59,541 bases of DNA. Source: Streptomyces prunicolor NBRC 13075 (GTDB taxonomy: Bacteria > Actinomycetota > Actinomycetes > Streptomycetales > Streptomycetaceae). Position 1 is the first letter of the stretch; each line of letters opens with the position of its first letter. Positions 24,296-32,522 of the stretch are shown here, piece after piece. The stretch spans positions 1-59,541 of the forward strand of contig NZ_BARF01000132.1 of the NCBI RefSeq assembly GCF_000367365.1. The letters are read 5' to 3'. A program made the translations under genes and the position numbers. The notes under the pieces were generated by a model that did not search any database, was not told the origin of the DNA, and saw nothing but the letters and a program-made list of their open reading frames with translations.

Positions 24296-26101
24296 ATGCC
24301 AGCCACAACCCAGCCCGACCGCCCGCGCAGACGCCGTACCGCGGCACTCCTCGCCGCCACCGTGAGCCTCGCCACGGCGGGTGCGCTGGCCGCCGCGCTC
24401 CCCGCCGACGCGCACGGCAACCCCGGCGGCCAGGGGCACAAGCCCAGCCGCTACCAGGACGTACAGCTCCTGTCCTTCAACGACCTGCACGGCAACCTGG
24501 AGCCCCCGTCCGGTTCCTCCGGCCGGGTCACCGAGCTCCAGGCGGACGGCACGACGAAGACGATCGACGCGGGCGGTGTCGAGTACCTCGCCACGCACCT
24601 GCGCGACGCCCGCAAGGGCAACCCGTACTCGATCACCGCGGCCGGCGGCGACATGGTCGGCGCGTCCCCGCTGATCTCGGGCCTGTTCCACGACGAGCCG
24701 ACCATCGAGGCCCTCAACAAGCTTGATCTGGACGTCACTTCGGTCGGCAACCACGAGTTCGACGAGGGCGCCAAGGAGCTGGCCCGCCTCCAGAACGGCG
24801 GCTGCCACCCCACCGAGGGCTGCTACACGGACAAGAAGTTCAAGGGCGCCGACTTCCCCTACCTCGCGGCCAACGTCCTCGACGAGAAGACCAAGAAGCC
24901 GATCCTGAAGCCCTATTGGGTGTGGAAGAAGAACGGCGTCAAGGTCGGCTTCATCGGCGTCACGCTGGAGGGCACCCCGGGCATCGTCTCCGCGGACGGC
25001 GTCAAGGGCCTCCAGTTCAAGGACGAGGTCGAGACGATCAACAAGTACGCCAAGGAGCTGCAGAAGCAGGGCGTCAAGTCGATCGTCGCGCTGATCCACG
25101 AGGGCGGCTTCCCGGCCTCCGCGTCCTACAACTACGACTGCGACGCGTCCGGCGGCGGCTCCGGCATCTCCGGCCCGATCGTCGACATCGCGAAGAACGT
25201 CACCCCGGCGGTCGATGCGCTCGTCACGGGCCACACCCACAACGCGTACGTCTGCACGATCAATGACCCAAGTGGCCAGCCCCGTATGGTCACTTCGGCG
25301 GCCTCCTTCGGCCGCCTCTACACGGACACCACGCTGACGTACGACCGTAAGACGGGCGACATCGCGCGTACGGCGGTCAAGTCGGCGAACCACGTGGTCA
25401 CCCGCACCGTGCCCAAGGCCGCCGACCTGACCGCGCTGATCGGCAAGTGGAACACCCTCGCGGCCCCCATCGGCAACCGCGCGATCGGCTACATCTCCGG
25501 GGACGTCAACAACACCGGCACCGAGTCCCCGATGGGCGACCTCATCGCGGACGCCCAACTCGCGTACGGCAAGAAGCTGGACCCGGAGACCGACCTCGCG
25601 CTGATGAACCCGGGCGGGGTGCGGGCGGGGCTCACCTATGCGGCCAAGGGCAGTGAGGGTGACGGCGTGGTGACGTACGCCGAGGGCTTCACGGTGCAGC
25701 CGTTCGCGAACACGGTGAACCTCCAGGACTTCACCGGCGCCCAGGTGATCCAGGCGCTCAAGGAACAGGTGAGCGGCACGAACACGGCGGCGCCGAAGGT
25801 GCTCCAGGTGTCGTCCGGGCTGACCTACACGCTGGACCTGACGAAGACCGGCGCGGACCGGGTGGTCATCGACTCGATCAAGCTCAACGGTTCCGCCATC
25901 GACCCGGCGGCCACGTACCGCGTCGCGACGAACAGCTTCCTCGCGGGCGGCGGTGACGGTTTCACGACGCTGGGGCAGGGCACCGGTGACCTGGTCGGCA
26001 CGGACGACCTGACCGCGCTGGCGGACTACCTGACGGCGAACTCGTCGGCGACGACCCCGATCACGCCTCCGGCGGCGAACCGGATCAACATCGTGCAGTA
26101 A
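24296..26101 (+). CDS. Secreted 5'-nucleotidase/metallophosphatase
   Basis: This is a 601-residue exported enzyme with a signal peptide ending near AALPADAHG. The metallophosphatase domain shows SFNDLHGNLEPP, SVGNHEFDEG, ALIHEGG and VTGHTHNAYVC, the metal-binding set of the UshA family. The 5'-nucleotidase C-terminal domain has MGDLIADAQLAY and NPGGVRAGLT. It releases phosphate from nucleotides outside the cell, which fits the nearby pst and ppk genes. It has no sorting or anchor motif. A terminator follows at 26126. Confidence 0.95.
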   Translation: MPATTQPDRPRRRRTAALLAATVSLATAGALAAALPADAHGNPGGQGHKPSRYQDVQLLSFNDLHGNLEPPSGSSGRVTELQADGTTKTIDAGGVEYLATHLRDARKGNPYSITAAGGDMVGASPLISGLFHDEPTIEALNKLDLDVTSVGNHEFDEGAKELARLQNGGCHPTEGCYTDKKFKGADFPYLAANVLDEKTKKPILKPYWVWKKNGVKVGFIGVTLEGTPGIVSADGVKGLQFKDEVETINKYAKELQKQGVKSIVALIHEGGFPASASYNYDCDASGGGSGISGPIVDIAKNVTPAVDALVTGHTHNAYVCTINDPSGQPRMVTSAASFGRLYTDTTLTYDRKTGDIARTAVKSANHVVTRTVPKAADLTALIGKWNTLAAPIGNRAIGYISGDVNNTGTESPMGDLIADAQLAYGKKLDPETDLALMNPGGVRAGLTYAAKGSEGDGVVTYAEGFTVQPFANTVNLQDFTGAQVIQALKEQVSGTNTAAPKVLQVSSGLTYTLDLTKTGADRVVIDSIKLNGSAIDPAATYRVATNSFLAGGGDGFTTLGQGTGDLVGTDDLTALADYLTANSSATTPITPPAANRINIVQ

Positions 26102-26125
26102 CCCATCCCTGACCCATCCCTGACG

Positions 26126-26163
26126 AGGGGCCCGGAGCCGCAGGTCGGCGCCGGGCCCCTTCC
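26126..26163 (+). terminator. Terminator of the secreted nucleotidase gene
   Basis: A perfect 10-bp inverted repeat (26126-26135 and 26151-26160) with a 15-nt loop is followed by TTCCG and then TTTT further on. It lies 25 nt past the nucleotidase stop. Confidence 0.8.
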
Positions 26164-26363
26164 GTTTTCCCGTTTTAAATTCTGTGTAAGGACGGGTTCA
26201 GTTCCGCAAAGTCCATAAGAATCTTCCACAGGGATTGCTCAGGAAGGTCTAAGCAGAAAAGGCTTTTCCTGCGTCAGAAGTCCAGTAGTGTTTTCCATGT
26301 CGAAAGCGAACAGCGCAAACGACAAGAAGACGCAAGAGAACGCAAGAGACGAAGGAGAGCACG
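26164..26363 (+). promoter_or_regulatory. AT-rich leader of the microprotein array
   Basis: These 200 nt are far richer in A/T than the rest of the window, with runs such as TTTTAAATTCTGTG and AAAAGGCTTTTCC. Possible promoter elements are TTGCTC at about 26235 with TAGTGT further down; this is weak. An imperfect dyad covers about 26253-26272. A short alternative open frame (84 codons from 26288) overlaps the first microprotein in another frame. It looks like a promoter with a long leader; the exact start cannot be seen. Confidence 0.45.
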
Positions 26364-26480
26364 ATGAGCTTCCACAAGATCGCCCCGGTGAAGAAGACCC
26401 GCAAGCCCGCTCCGGCGCCCAAGAAGGCCCCGAAGAAGCACGTCCCGGCCCCGAAGCGTCGCCCGGTCGGCCACAAGTAG
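26364..26480 (+). CDS. MSFHKI microprotein 1 (38 residues)
   Basis: This is a 38-residue, very basic protein: MSFHKIAPVKK, then TRKPAPAPKKAPKKHVPAP and a KRRPVGHK tail. It has GAAGGAGAG 7 nt upstream. Copy 4 (26997) encodes the identical protein with five synonymous codon changes and a different stop codon, so the protein sequence itself is under selection. The Lys/Pro/Ala composition recalls histone- or HU-type tails that bind nucleic acid. It has no signal peptide. The function is unknown. Confidence 0.85.
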   Translation: MSFHKIAPVKKTRKPAPAPKKAPKKHVPAPKRRPVGHK

Positions 26481-26538
26481 CCCGTCCGGCCAGCCGCAAT
26501 AAACCGCAGATAAGAATTCCCAGGGAGGGAAATAAATC

Positions 26539-26655
26539 ATGAGCTTCAACAAGATTCACCCCATCAAGCAGACCCGCAAGCCGGCCCCGGCCCCCAAGAA
26601 GCCCGCACCGAAGAAGCCCGCCCCGAAGCGTCGCCCGGTCGCCCACAAGGGCTGA
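26539..26655 (+). CDS. MSFHKI microprotein 2 (38 residues)
   Basis: This second copy starts MSFNKIHPIKQ and has repeated PAPKK units. It ends KRRPVAHKG, one residue longer at the end than copy 1. The start has AGGGAGGG upstream with a 9-nt spacer. This copy has diverged most at its head (Asn for His, Ile-His for Ile-Ala). It lies 58 nt after copy 1. The same unknown function is inferred. Confidence 0.82.
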   Translation: MSFNKIHPIKQTRKPAPAPKKPAPKKPAPKRRPVAHKG

Positions 26656-26774
26656 CAAAGAATTTACAGGCGTAATTCAGAAGTAAATCAAAGGCAGTTG
26701 CAGCAGATCGGTAGAGGAACTGTTGCAGAACCGCAGCAGAGCCGGCAGTAGCCGCGACAGAGAGGGACACAGAC

Positions 26775-26894
26775 ATGAGCTTCCACAAGATCGCCCCGGT
26801 CAAGAAGGCCCACAAGCCCGCCCCGGCGCCGAAGAAGAAGCCTTCGAAGAAGCCGGCGGCGGCCCCGAAGCGTCGCCCCGTGGGTCACAAGTAA
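26775..26894 (+). CDS. MSFHKI microprotein 3 (39 residues)
   Basis: This third copy starts MSFHKIAPVKKAHKPAPAP, then KKKPSKKPAAAPKRRP and a VGHK end. An AGAGAGGGACAC site precedes it. It is 119 nt after copy 2; its 3' spacer resembles the one after copy 4, showing a gene-plus-spacer duplication. Confidence 0.83.
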   Translation: MSFHKIAPVKKAHKPAPAPKKKPSKKPAAAPKRRPVGHK

Positions 26895-27233
26895 CCCGCA
26901 GCCCCGGCCGTAGAAGACCCGTAGCGCCCGCAGCACCACTCGCAGTACCCCACAACGAGCCGCAACACAGCGGCACTTCCAGGGAGGGACCCCACCATGA
27001 GCTTCCACAAGATCGCCCCGGTCAAGAAGACCCGCAAGCCCGCCCCGGCGCCCAAGAAGGCCCCGAAGAAGCACGTCCCGGCCCCGAAGCGTCGCCCCGT
27101 GGGTCACAAGTAAGCCGCTCGGTCGGCCGTAGAAGACCTGCAGCACCCGCAGCATCACCCGCGGTACTCGCACCACCCGCAGTACCCCACAACTCGCCGC
27201 ACCAGCGCGGCACTTACCGGGAGGGACCCCGTC
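26895..27233 (+). repeat. Duplicated intergenic spacers of the microprotein array
   Basis: The spacers after copy 3 (26895-26996) and after copy 4 (27114-27233) share GCAGTACCCCACAAC, a run of GCAGCACC/CGCAGCAT units and the GAGGGACCCC just before the next start. The second spacer has an extra set of CACCCGCAG units. This shows recent tandem duplication of gene plus spacer. Confidence 0.75.
26997..27113 (+). CDS. MSFHKI microprotein 4 (38 residues)
   Basis: This copy encodes exactly the same 38 residues as copy 1 despite five synonymous differences and a TAA instead of TAG stop. That pattern is strong evidence that the reading frame is translated and conserved. AGGGAGGG precedes the start. 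It is 102 nt after copy 3. Confidence 0.85.
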   Translation: MSFHKIAPVKKTRKPAPAPKKAPKKHVPAPKRRPVGHK

Positions 27234-27347
27234 ATGAGCTTCCACAAGATCGTCCCCGTCAAGAAGCACCGCAAGCCGGCCCCGGCCCCCAAGAAGCCCG
27301 CGCCCAAGAAGCCCGCGCCGAAGCGCCCGGTCGCCCACAAGGGCTGA
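27234..27347 (+). CDS. MSFHKI microprotein 5 (37 residues)
   Basis: This last copy starts MSFHKIVPVKKHRKPAPAPKK, then two PAPKK units and ends KRPVAHKG. It is one residue shorter because one Arg of the RRP motif is absent. GGGAGGG precedes the start. A terminator follows 13 nt later, so the five genes probably form one transcript. Confidence 0.83.
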   Translation: MSFHKIVPVKKHRKPAPAPKKPAPKKPAPKRPVAHKG

Positions 27348-27360
27348 TCCCGCACACCGT

Positions 27361-27410
27361 GAGGCGGGGCCACTGGTTAGCGAGCGAACTCGCTTCGGTG
27401 GCCCCGCCTC
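27361..27410 (+). terminator. Terminator after the microprotein array
   Basis: A perfect 13-bp inverted repeat (27361-27373 and 27398-27410) has a nested inner stem GCGAG/CTCGC in its loop. It is 13 nt past the last microprotein and 90 nt before the ABC exporter start, so the exporter needs its own promoter or read-through. Confidence 0.8.
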
Positions 27411-27499
27411 GGCCACGTCCAGGCCATGGACGCGCATCGGCCACCTATTGAACTCGGCCATCCACTGAACCCGGCCTGCTCTGAAGGGAGTTGTTGACC

Positions 27500-29359
27500 A
27501 TGAGGGAAGCCCGTGAGGCCTTCCGCCGTTTCTGGCCGCTGACCCGCGGTGACCGCAAGTGGCTCGCGGTGATCATCGCGTGCGTCGTGGTGTCGGCGCT
27601 CTCCGAGACCGCCGCGATCCTGATCTTCGCGGACCTCACCGACAACGCCCTCAAGTCCGGTTCGCTGTCCGACTTCTGGGGCCCGGCCGCGGCCTGGCTC
27701 GGCGTCGCCGCGCTCGGCGCGCTCGTCGGCTACTTCGGCAACTCCCTGGCCACCTGGACCGCCGAACGCTTCGTCCTGCGCCTGCGCGCGAACGTCTTCC
27801 GGCATGTCCAGGGCCTCCCACCCCACTTCTTCCAGAAGCACCGCCAGGGCGACCTGGTCGAACGCCTCACCGGAGACGTCGAGGCCATCGAGCAGATGGT
27901 CGTGTCCGGAGTGGTCGGCACGATCTCGGCAGCGTTCTCCGCGGTCTTCTACGCCTGCGCGGCCCTGTACCTCCGCTGGGACCTGGCCCTGGCCACCTTC
28001 GTCCTCGCCCCCCTCTTCCTCATCGCCGCCCGCCGCTTCTCCGGCCGCATCAAGCAGGCCTCGACCGACGAGCGGATCGCGGACGGCGCGATCACGTCCG
28101 TGGTCGAGGAGTCCCTCGGCAACGTGGTCCTCACCCAGGCGTACAACCGCCGCCGGGACGAGGAGAAGCGCCTCGACGTGGAAGCCCGCGCGTGGATGAA
28201 GGCCTCGGTGCGCGGTGCCCGCCTCAGCGAGATGTACGAGCAGTTCGTGGAGGTCGTGGAGACGCTCTGCGTCCTGGCGGTGATCGGCCTCGGCGTGTGG
28301 GAGATCTCCGCCGACCGCATGACCCTCGGCGCACTCCTCGCCTTCGCCGCCTTCATCGGCTACCTCTACCCGCCGGTCCGCAACCTCGGCCAACTCGGCC
28401 TCACCCTCACCGCCGCCACGGCCGGCGCCGCCCGTATCAACGAGATCCTGGACGCCACCCCGTCCGTCGGCGACCCCAGCGAACCCGTCCCCGCCTGGCC
28501 GGTCCACGGCTGGGTCAGCTTCCACGGCGTGACGTTCCGCTACCCCGGCGCCAACCGCGACTCGGTGAACGAGGTGACGTTCAGGGCGGACCCGGGCGAG
28601 CTGGTGATCATCACGGGCGAGAGCGGAGCGGGCAAGTCGACCCTGTCGAAGCTGTTGACGCGTTTCTACGACCCCTCGGCGGGCGTGATCTGCCTGGACG
28701 GCGTCCCCCTCCGCGACGTACCCCTCGAATTCCTGCGGGAGAACGTCGCGTTGCTCCCCCAGCAGACCCTCATCCTCAACGGCACGGTCCGCGAGAACAT
28801 CGAGTGCGGCCGCCCCGGCGCGACGGACGAGGAGATCGAGCGGGCCGCGCGTTCAGCGGCGGCGCACGACTTCATCGCCGCCCTCCCCGAGGGCTACGAC
28901 ACGCAGATCGCCCCCGGCACGGCGGCACTCTCCGGCGGCCAGCTCCAACGGATCGCGATCGCCCGGGCGATGCTCCGCGAGGCCCCGGTCCTGGTCCTGG
29001 ACGAACCGACGGCCGGCCTCGACTCGGTGGCGGCCCGCCAGGTGATCCAGCCCCTGCGCCGCCTGATGTCCGGCCGTACGACCATCATGATCACCCACGA
29101 CCTGAGCCTCGCCCCCGACGCGGACCGCATCCTGGTCGTCGAGGGCGGACGCCTGGTGGAGACGGGCAAGCACGCGGAGTTGGTGGCAAGGGGCGGCGCG
29201 TATGCGCGACTTGCGGGTCCGCTCCCCGAGATGGCGATCACCGGAACGGGGCGGCATCGTTCGCACCGCTCGCATCGTTCGGAGGACACGATGACCCTGC
29301 GCCAGGTCCCGCCGCAGGCACCGGACGAGACGATGATCCTGCGGCTTCCCCTCAAGTAG
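27500..29359 (+). CDS. ABC exporter (membrane domain fused to ATPase)
   Basis: This is a 619-residue half-transporter. Six membrane segments lie in residues 20-310 with the loop FFQKHRQGDLVERLTGDVEAIEQ, followed by an ATPase with GESGAGKST, LSGGQLQR and LVLDEPTAGLD. I chose ATG 27500, with AAGGGAG 9 nt upstream. It has no C39 peptidase domain. The C-terminal tail holds two similar motifs, EDTMTLR and DETMILR, that look like phosphothreonine/FHA targets. It neighbours the microprotein array, so a link is possible but not shown. Confidence 0.93.
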   Translation: MREAREAFRRFWPLTRGDRKWLAVIIACVVVSALSETAAILIFADLTDNALKSGSLSDFWGPAAAWLGVAALGALVGYFGNSLATWTAERFVLRLRANVFRHVQGLPPHFFQKHRQGDLVERLTGDVEAIEQMVVSGVVGTISAAFSAVFYACAALYLRWDLALATFVLAPLFLIAARRFSGRIKQASTDERIADGAITSVVEESLGNVVLTQAYNRRRDEEKRLDVEARAWMKASVRGARLSEMYEQFVEVVETLCVLAVIGLGVWEISADRMTLGALLAFAAFIGYLYPPVRNLGQLGLTLTAATAGAARINEILDATPSVGDPSEPVPAWPVHGWVSFHGVTFRYPGANRDSVNEVTFRADPGELVIITGESGAGKSTLSKLLTRFYDPSAGVICLDGVPLRDVPLEFLRENVALLPQQTLILNGTVRENIECGRPGATDEEIERAARSAAAHDFIAALPEGYDTQIAPGTAALSGGQLQRIAIARAMLREAPVLVLDEPTAGLDSVAARQVIQPLRRLMSGRTTIMITHDLSLAPDADRILVVEGGRLVETGKHAELVARGGAYARLAGPLPEMAITGTGRHRSHRSHRSEDTMTLRQVPPQAPDETMILRLPLK

Positions 29360-29362
29360 GCA

Positions 29363-30091
29363 TCATGTAGAGGGAGTTGCACGGAGGCTGTACCCGAGCC
29401 CCCGCACGGTGTGGATGAGCCGCGGTTCGCCGCGGCTCTCCAGTTTCCGGCGCAGATACATGACGTACACATCAAGGGTGTTGGACGCGGGCTCGAAGTC
29501 GAAGCCCCAGACGTGCCGGTGGATCCGGGACCGGGTGAGCGCGGTGGCCGGATGCCTCAACAGGTACTCCAGCAACAGGAATTCGGTCCGGGTGAGATCG
29601 AGGGGCCGCCCGTCCCGGGTGACGACCCGGGTACGCAGATCCATGACGAGATCGTCGAAGACGAGCCGTTCGAGCTCGGCCGGGGGATCGAGGTGGGTCT
29701 GCCCCGGGGCGCTACGGCGCAGCAACGCCCGCACCCGCGCAAGGAGTTCCTCGATGGCGAACGGTTTGCTGAGGTAGTCGTCGGCACCGTTGTCGAGGGC
29801 GACGATCCGGTCGCCGACCGCGTCCCGCCCGGTGATCATCAGGATCGGCACGGTGGACCCGGAGGCACGGATGCGGCGCGTGGCGGCGAGCCCGTCCAAC
29901 TCCGGCATGGTGACGTCCATCAGCACGAGGTCGGGTGCGGTGGCGTCGTCCGGTACGCCGACCAGGCCGACCAGATCGAGGACGGTACGCCCGTCTCCCG
30001 CGAGGACGGTCTCGTACCCCTCGAATCTGAGCAGCCGACCGAGCCCTTCGCGTACGTCCACGTCGTCGTCGGCAAGCAGGATCTTCCGCGC
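29363..30091 (-). CDS. OmpR-family response regulator, orphan
   Basis: This 242-residue regulator has a receiver domain with DDDVD, LVLMDVTMPELDG (acceptor Asp) and a Lys in LSKPF. A winged helix follows (LTRTEFLLLEYLLRHPATAL then HTVRGLGYSLR). I chose ATG 30091. It ends 4 nt from the exporter stop, convergent. There is no sensor kinase next to it. It resembles the regulator at 36784 (the shared stretch VWGFDFEP.SN.LDVYVMYLRRK), so it may cross-talk with that system. Confidence 0.92.
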   Translation of the reverse strand, partial: ARKILLADDDVDVREGLGRLLRFEGYETVLAGDGRTVLDLVGLVGVPDDATAPDLVLMDVTMPELDGLAATRRIRASGSTVPILMITGRDAVGDRIVALDNGADDYLSKPFAIEELLARVRALLRRSAPGQTHLDPPAELERLVFDDLVMDLRTRVVTRDGRPLDLTRTEFLLLEYLLRHPATALTRSRIHRHVWGFDFEPASNTLDVYVMYLRRKLESRGEPRLIHTVRGLGYSLRATPST

Positions 30092-30138
30092 CATCCGAAC
30101 ACGGTGGGGCGGGGGGCTGTGCCGGGGCTGGCAGGGGG

Positions 30139-30876
30139 TTATGCGTGGGCTGGGGTTCGGGAGGAGCGCAGGCGGAAGAACGTGACGAGGAGGGCGTAGG
30201 CGGCGAGCGGAGCGCCGGGGAGCAGGAGGAAGGCCAGGAGACGGTGACCGTCGTCGACGGACACCGCCCACACCAGATACCCGATGGCGGCGAGGAAGAC
30301 GAGGATGGCTCCGACGGCCGCTCGCTCCCGGGCCTTGCGGTACACGGCCCGCTCGCGGATACGCACCTCGACCCCCGGGCGCCGCTCCCAGGTCATACCC
30401 CGGTGCCGGGCGGCTGCGGTGTGCAGGTCGGCCACCTCGCCCCAGACGTCCGGGAGCTGCCAGTCGTCGAGTTGGCGGAGGTGTGCCCTGCGGCCGTCGT
30501 TGTCGTAGAGGAAGGTCAACGACTTGACGTCGGAGCTACGTTGGCCCGGATTGGTCTCTACGCGGAGGTCGTAGATGTCGTGCCAGGCCCACCTGCGCAC
30601 GCGGAAGGCTCCGCGGGTGGCTACGCCGTCGGCTCCCACGGTGGTGCGTCCCCGTCGCACGGTGAGAATCGCCCAGACAACCAGCATCGCCATGAGCGCC
30701 ACCGCGAGCAGCCTGTACCGGCCGGGGATGCTGTCGGGCCGCGCCATCTGAAGGGCGAAGTTCCCTTCGACGATGCACAGGCCGGCGAACTTCCCCCGGG
30801 ACATCTTTCTCCGCCTGCTGTACTCCCGCTCGATCCCACGACCGTCGTCGCGGTCGTCCTCGTCGTCCCCGCCCAT
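30139..30876 (-). CDS. Membrane protein with PH-like domain
   Basis: This 245-residue protein has a charged N-terminus, a membrane segment near residues 55-75 and a beta-rich cytoplasmic stretch (TTVGADGVATRGAFRVRRWAWHDIYDL) typical of bacterial PH domains. Two C-terminal membrane segments follow. It shares RQLDDWQLPD...E.ADL...A.RHRGM.WE.RP with the 130-residue gene at 30969, which is upstream in the same direction. The start ATG 30876 has GGGGAGGG very close by. The role is unknown. Confidence 0.72.
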   Translation of the reverse strand: MGGDDEDDRDDGRGIEREYSRRRKMSRGKFAGLCIVEGNFALQMARPDSIPGRYRLLAVALMAMLVVWAILTVRRGRTTVGADGVATRGAFRVRRWAWHDIYDLRVETNPGQRSSDVKSLTFLYDNDGRRAHLRQLDDWQLPDVWGEVADLHTAAARHRGMTWERRPGVEVRIRERAVYRKARERAAVGAILVFLAAIGYLVWAVSVDDGHRLLAFLLLPGAPLAAYALLVTFFRLRSSRTPAHA

Positions 30877-30968
30877 CGACCCTCCCCAGAGCCTGTGTTG
30901 GGGGCGATCCTAAGGTCGGGAGCTGTGCCGGGCCGGAAGGGGGTGAGCCGGGGTCCGGTTCGCAGGGG

Positions 30969-31361
30969 CTACGCCAGGAACACGAACGCCGCGAGCGGGG
31001 CGAAGACGGCTGCGACGCACACCGCGCCCCATACCTTGCGGTCCCGTGCGCGACGCCGTATTCGGTCCTCCGTGTCGGGCCGGAGTTCCCAGTCCATGCC
31101 GCGGTGCAGGGCGGATACGGCGCGCAGGTCGGCGAGTTCGGTGTGGAAGTCGGGGAGTTGCCAGTCGTCGAAATAGGGGAGGCGCGTCCGGCGGCCGTCG
31201 TCGGCGAGGAGGGAGAGGCGGCTGTCGTCGTGATCGGAACTGAGGTAACAGGGCTTGCCGTCGGGGGTGTTCCAGGGGAGCAGCCGCAACTGCCGTTCGC
31301 CGAGGGTGGTGTGGGGGATGTAGCTGGGGCCGCTGTAGGGGATGCCGTTGGGGGTACTCAT
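30969..31361 (-). CDS. Small membrane protein related to the 30139 gene
   Basis: This 130-residue protein has one C-terminal membrane segment (VWGAVCVAAVFAPLAAFVF). Its middle part matches the last third of the gene at 30139 (LPYFDDWQLPDFHTELADL; ALHRGMDWELRP; RIRRRARDRK), so the two are paralogues, this one lacking the first membrane segment. It overlaps the small gene at 31358 by 4 nt. The function is unknown. Confidence 0.75.
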   Translation of the reverse strand: MSTPNGIPYSGPSYIPHTTLGERQLRLLPWNTPDGKPCYLSSDHDDSRLSLLADDGRRTRLPYFDDWQLPDFHTELADLRAVSALHRGMDWELRPDTEDRIRRRARDRKVWGAVCVAAVFAPLAAFVFLA

Positions 31362-31546
31362 GCCCGCACCACCACTCCGTGGATGCGACGGGGTCCGACA
31401 TCGATGCCGTACACGGCGAGCCAGAGGGCACGTCGCCGCCGCCGTTGCAGTCGCCGTTTGTGTCGAGCGCGACGCTGTGAGGGGAGCAGGGCGTGCACGA
31501 GTGCCATCAGCAGTAACTCCCAGATTCCTACGATGTGTTCACTCAT
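31358..31546 (-). CDS. Small Arg-rich protein
   Basis: This is a 62-residue protein with a hydrophobic N-terminal helix (IVGIWELLLMALVHALLP) followed by an Arg-rich run (RRARHKRRLQRRRRR). I chose ATG 31546 because its stop overlaps the start of the next gene as ATGA. It heads the run small gene, 30969, 30139 on the minus strand. It may be a membrane-associated peptide. The function is unknown. Confidence 0.6.
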   Translation of the reverse strand: MSEHIVGIWELLLMALVHALLPSQRRARHKRRLQRRRRRALWLAVYGIDVGPRRIHGVVVRA

Positions 31547-31682
31547 ACCGGCGCGCTCCTCTGTTCCAACGGTGCGTTGACGAGCGGTGATTACCGTTCG
31601 TGCCTCGATGGTCACCGGTGCGGCGTACGCTGCGGAAGAGGGTTGGCGTTGTCTGCGGGCCCAGGCAACGGGGAGGGGTGAA

Positions 31683-32522
31683 GTGACCGAACAGGTTGAC
31701 GCGGAGGGCGAGTCGGGGCGCGCGGTGCTGGGACGGACGCTCCGGTATCTGCGCGAGAAGGCGGGGAAGTCGCTCGGGCAGCTGGCGGAGGGCACCGGCT
31801 ACGACAAGAGCTACCTGAGCCGACTGGAGTCGGGGGAGCGGCTGTCCAAGGTGACGGTGATGGAGGACCTCGACGTCTATTACGAGGCTGGTGACCTGCT
31901 CGTCAGTCACTGGAGGGTGGCATGACTGGACGCGTTCATGGACCCGTACAAGCGGTTCATGGCGCTGGAGGCCACGGCTCGGGTGATGTGGAAGTTCGCA
32001 CCGGCGGTGCCCGGGCTTGTGCAGACCGAGGACTTCGCTCGGGAGGTGTTGTCTGGCGGCTGGACAACAGCTGACGCTGACGAAATGGTCGAGGAGCAGG
32101 TGGCGGCACGGCTGGGGCGACAGTACGTCCTACGGCAGAAGCCCGCGCCCGACGTCCGGATCATCATGGACGAGGTGGCGTTCCGGCGCCCCGCTGCGTG
32201 CGCGAAGACCTGGCATGACCAGCTGCTTCAGATCGAGGCCGTCGCGATGATGCCCAACGTGACTCTCCAAGTGTTGCCGTTCTCGGCGGGTGTTCACCAC
32301 CACATGACGCGGTCCCTGACACTGCTCTGGCAGAAGGACGGCAGTGCTGTTGCCTACGAGGAAGGCGACGACTGCAGCCAACTCGACGATGATCCGGGCG
32401 ATGTTCTGCGACTCCGACTGTCCTACGATCGTCTTCGCGACCTGGCGCTGTCCCCACCGGACTCGCTGGCGTTCATCCGGGCCGTACTGAAGGAGCACCG
32501 ACGTCATGACGCACACCCCTGA
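31683..32522 (+). pseudogene. XRE-DUF5753 regulator with in-frame TGA
   Basis: A helix-turn-helix half starts at GTG 31683 with a GGGGAGGGG site (LREKAGKSLGQLAEGTGYDKSYLSRLESGERLSKVTV). It ends at TGA 31923-31925, just after HWRVA. In the same frame the expected continuation follows at once (LDAFMDPYKRFMALEATARVMWKF) and runs through DUF5753 to 32522. Only this stop separates the two parts; a CGA or TGG codon would restore a normal protein of about 279 residues. It is a nonsense mutation, or perhaps a read-through site. Two DUF397 genes follow. Confidence 0.85.

Noticed and set aside
24224..25558. A minus-strand 444-codon frame opposite the nucleotidase
   Set aside because: It covers the well-supported nucleotidase and has a repetitive Val/Asp/Gly composition.
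26288..26542. An 84-codon frame covering microprotein 1
   Set aside because: It runs in another frame over copy 1; only the MSFHKI frame is conserved between copies, so this one is a shadow.
26688..27461. Long frames opposite the microprotein array
   Set aside because: The repetitive array gives repetitive Gly/Leu/Arg frames on the other strand; no family pattern or ribosome site.
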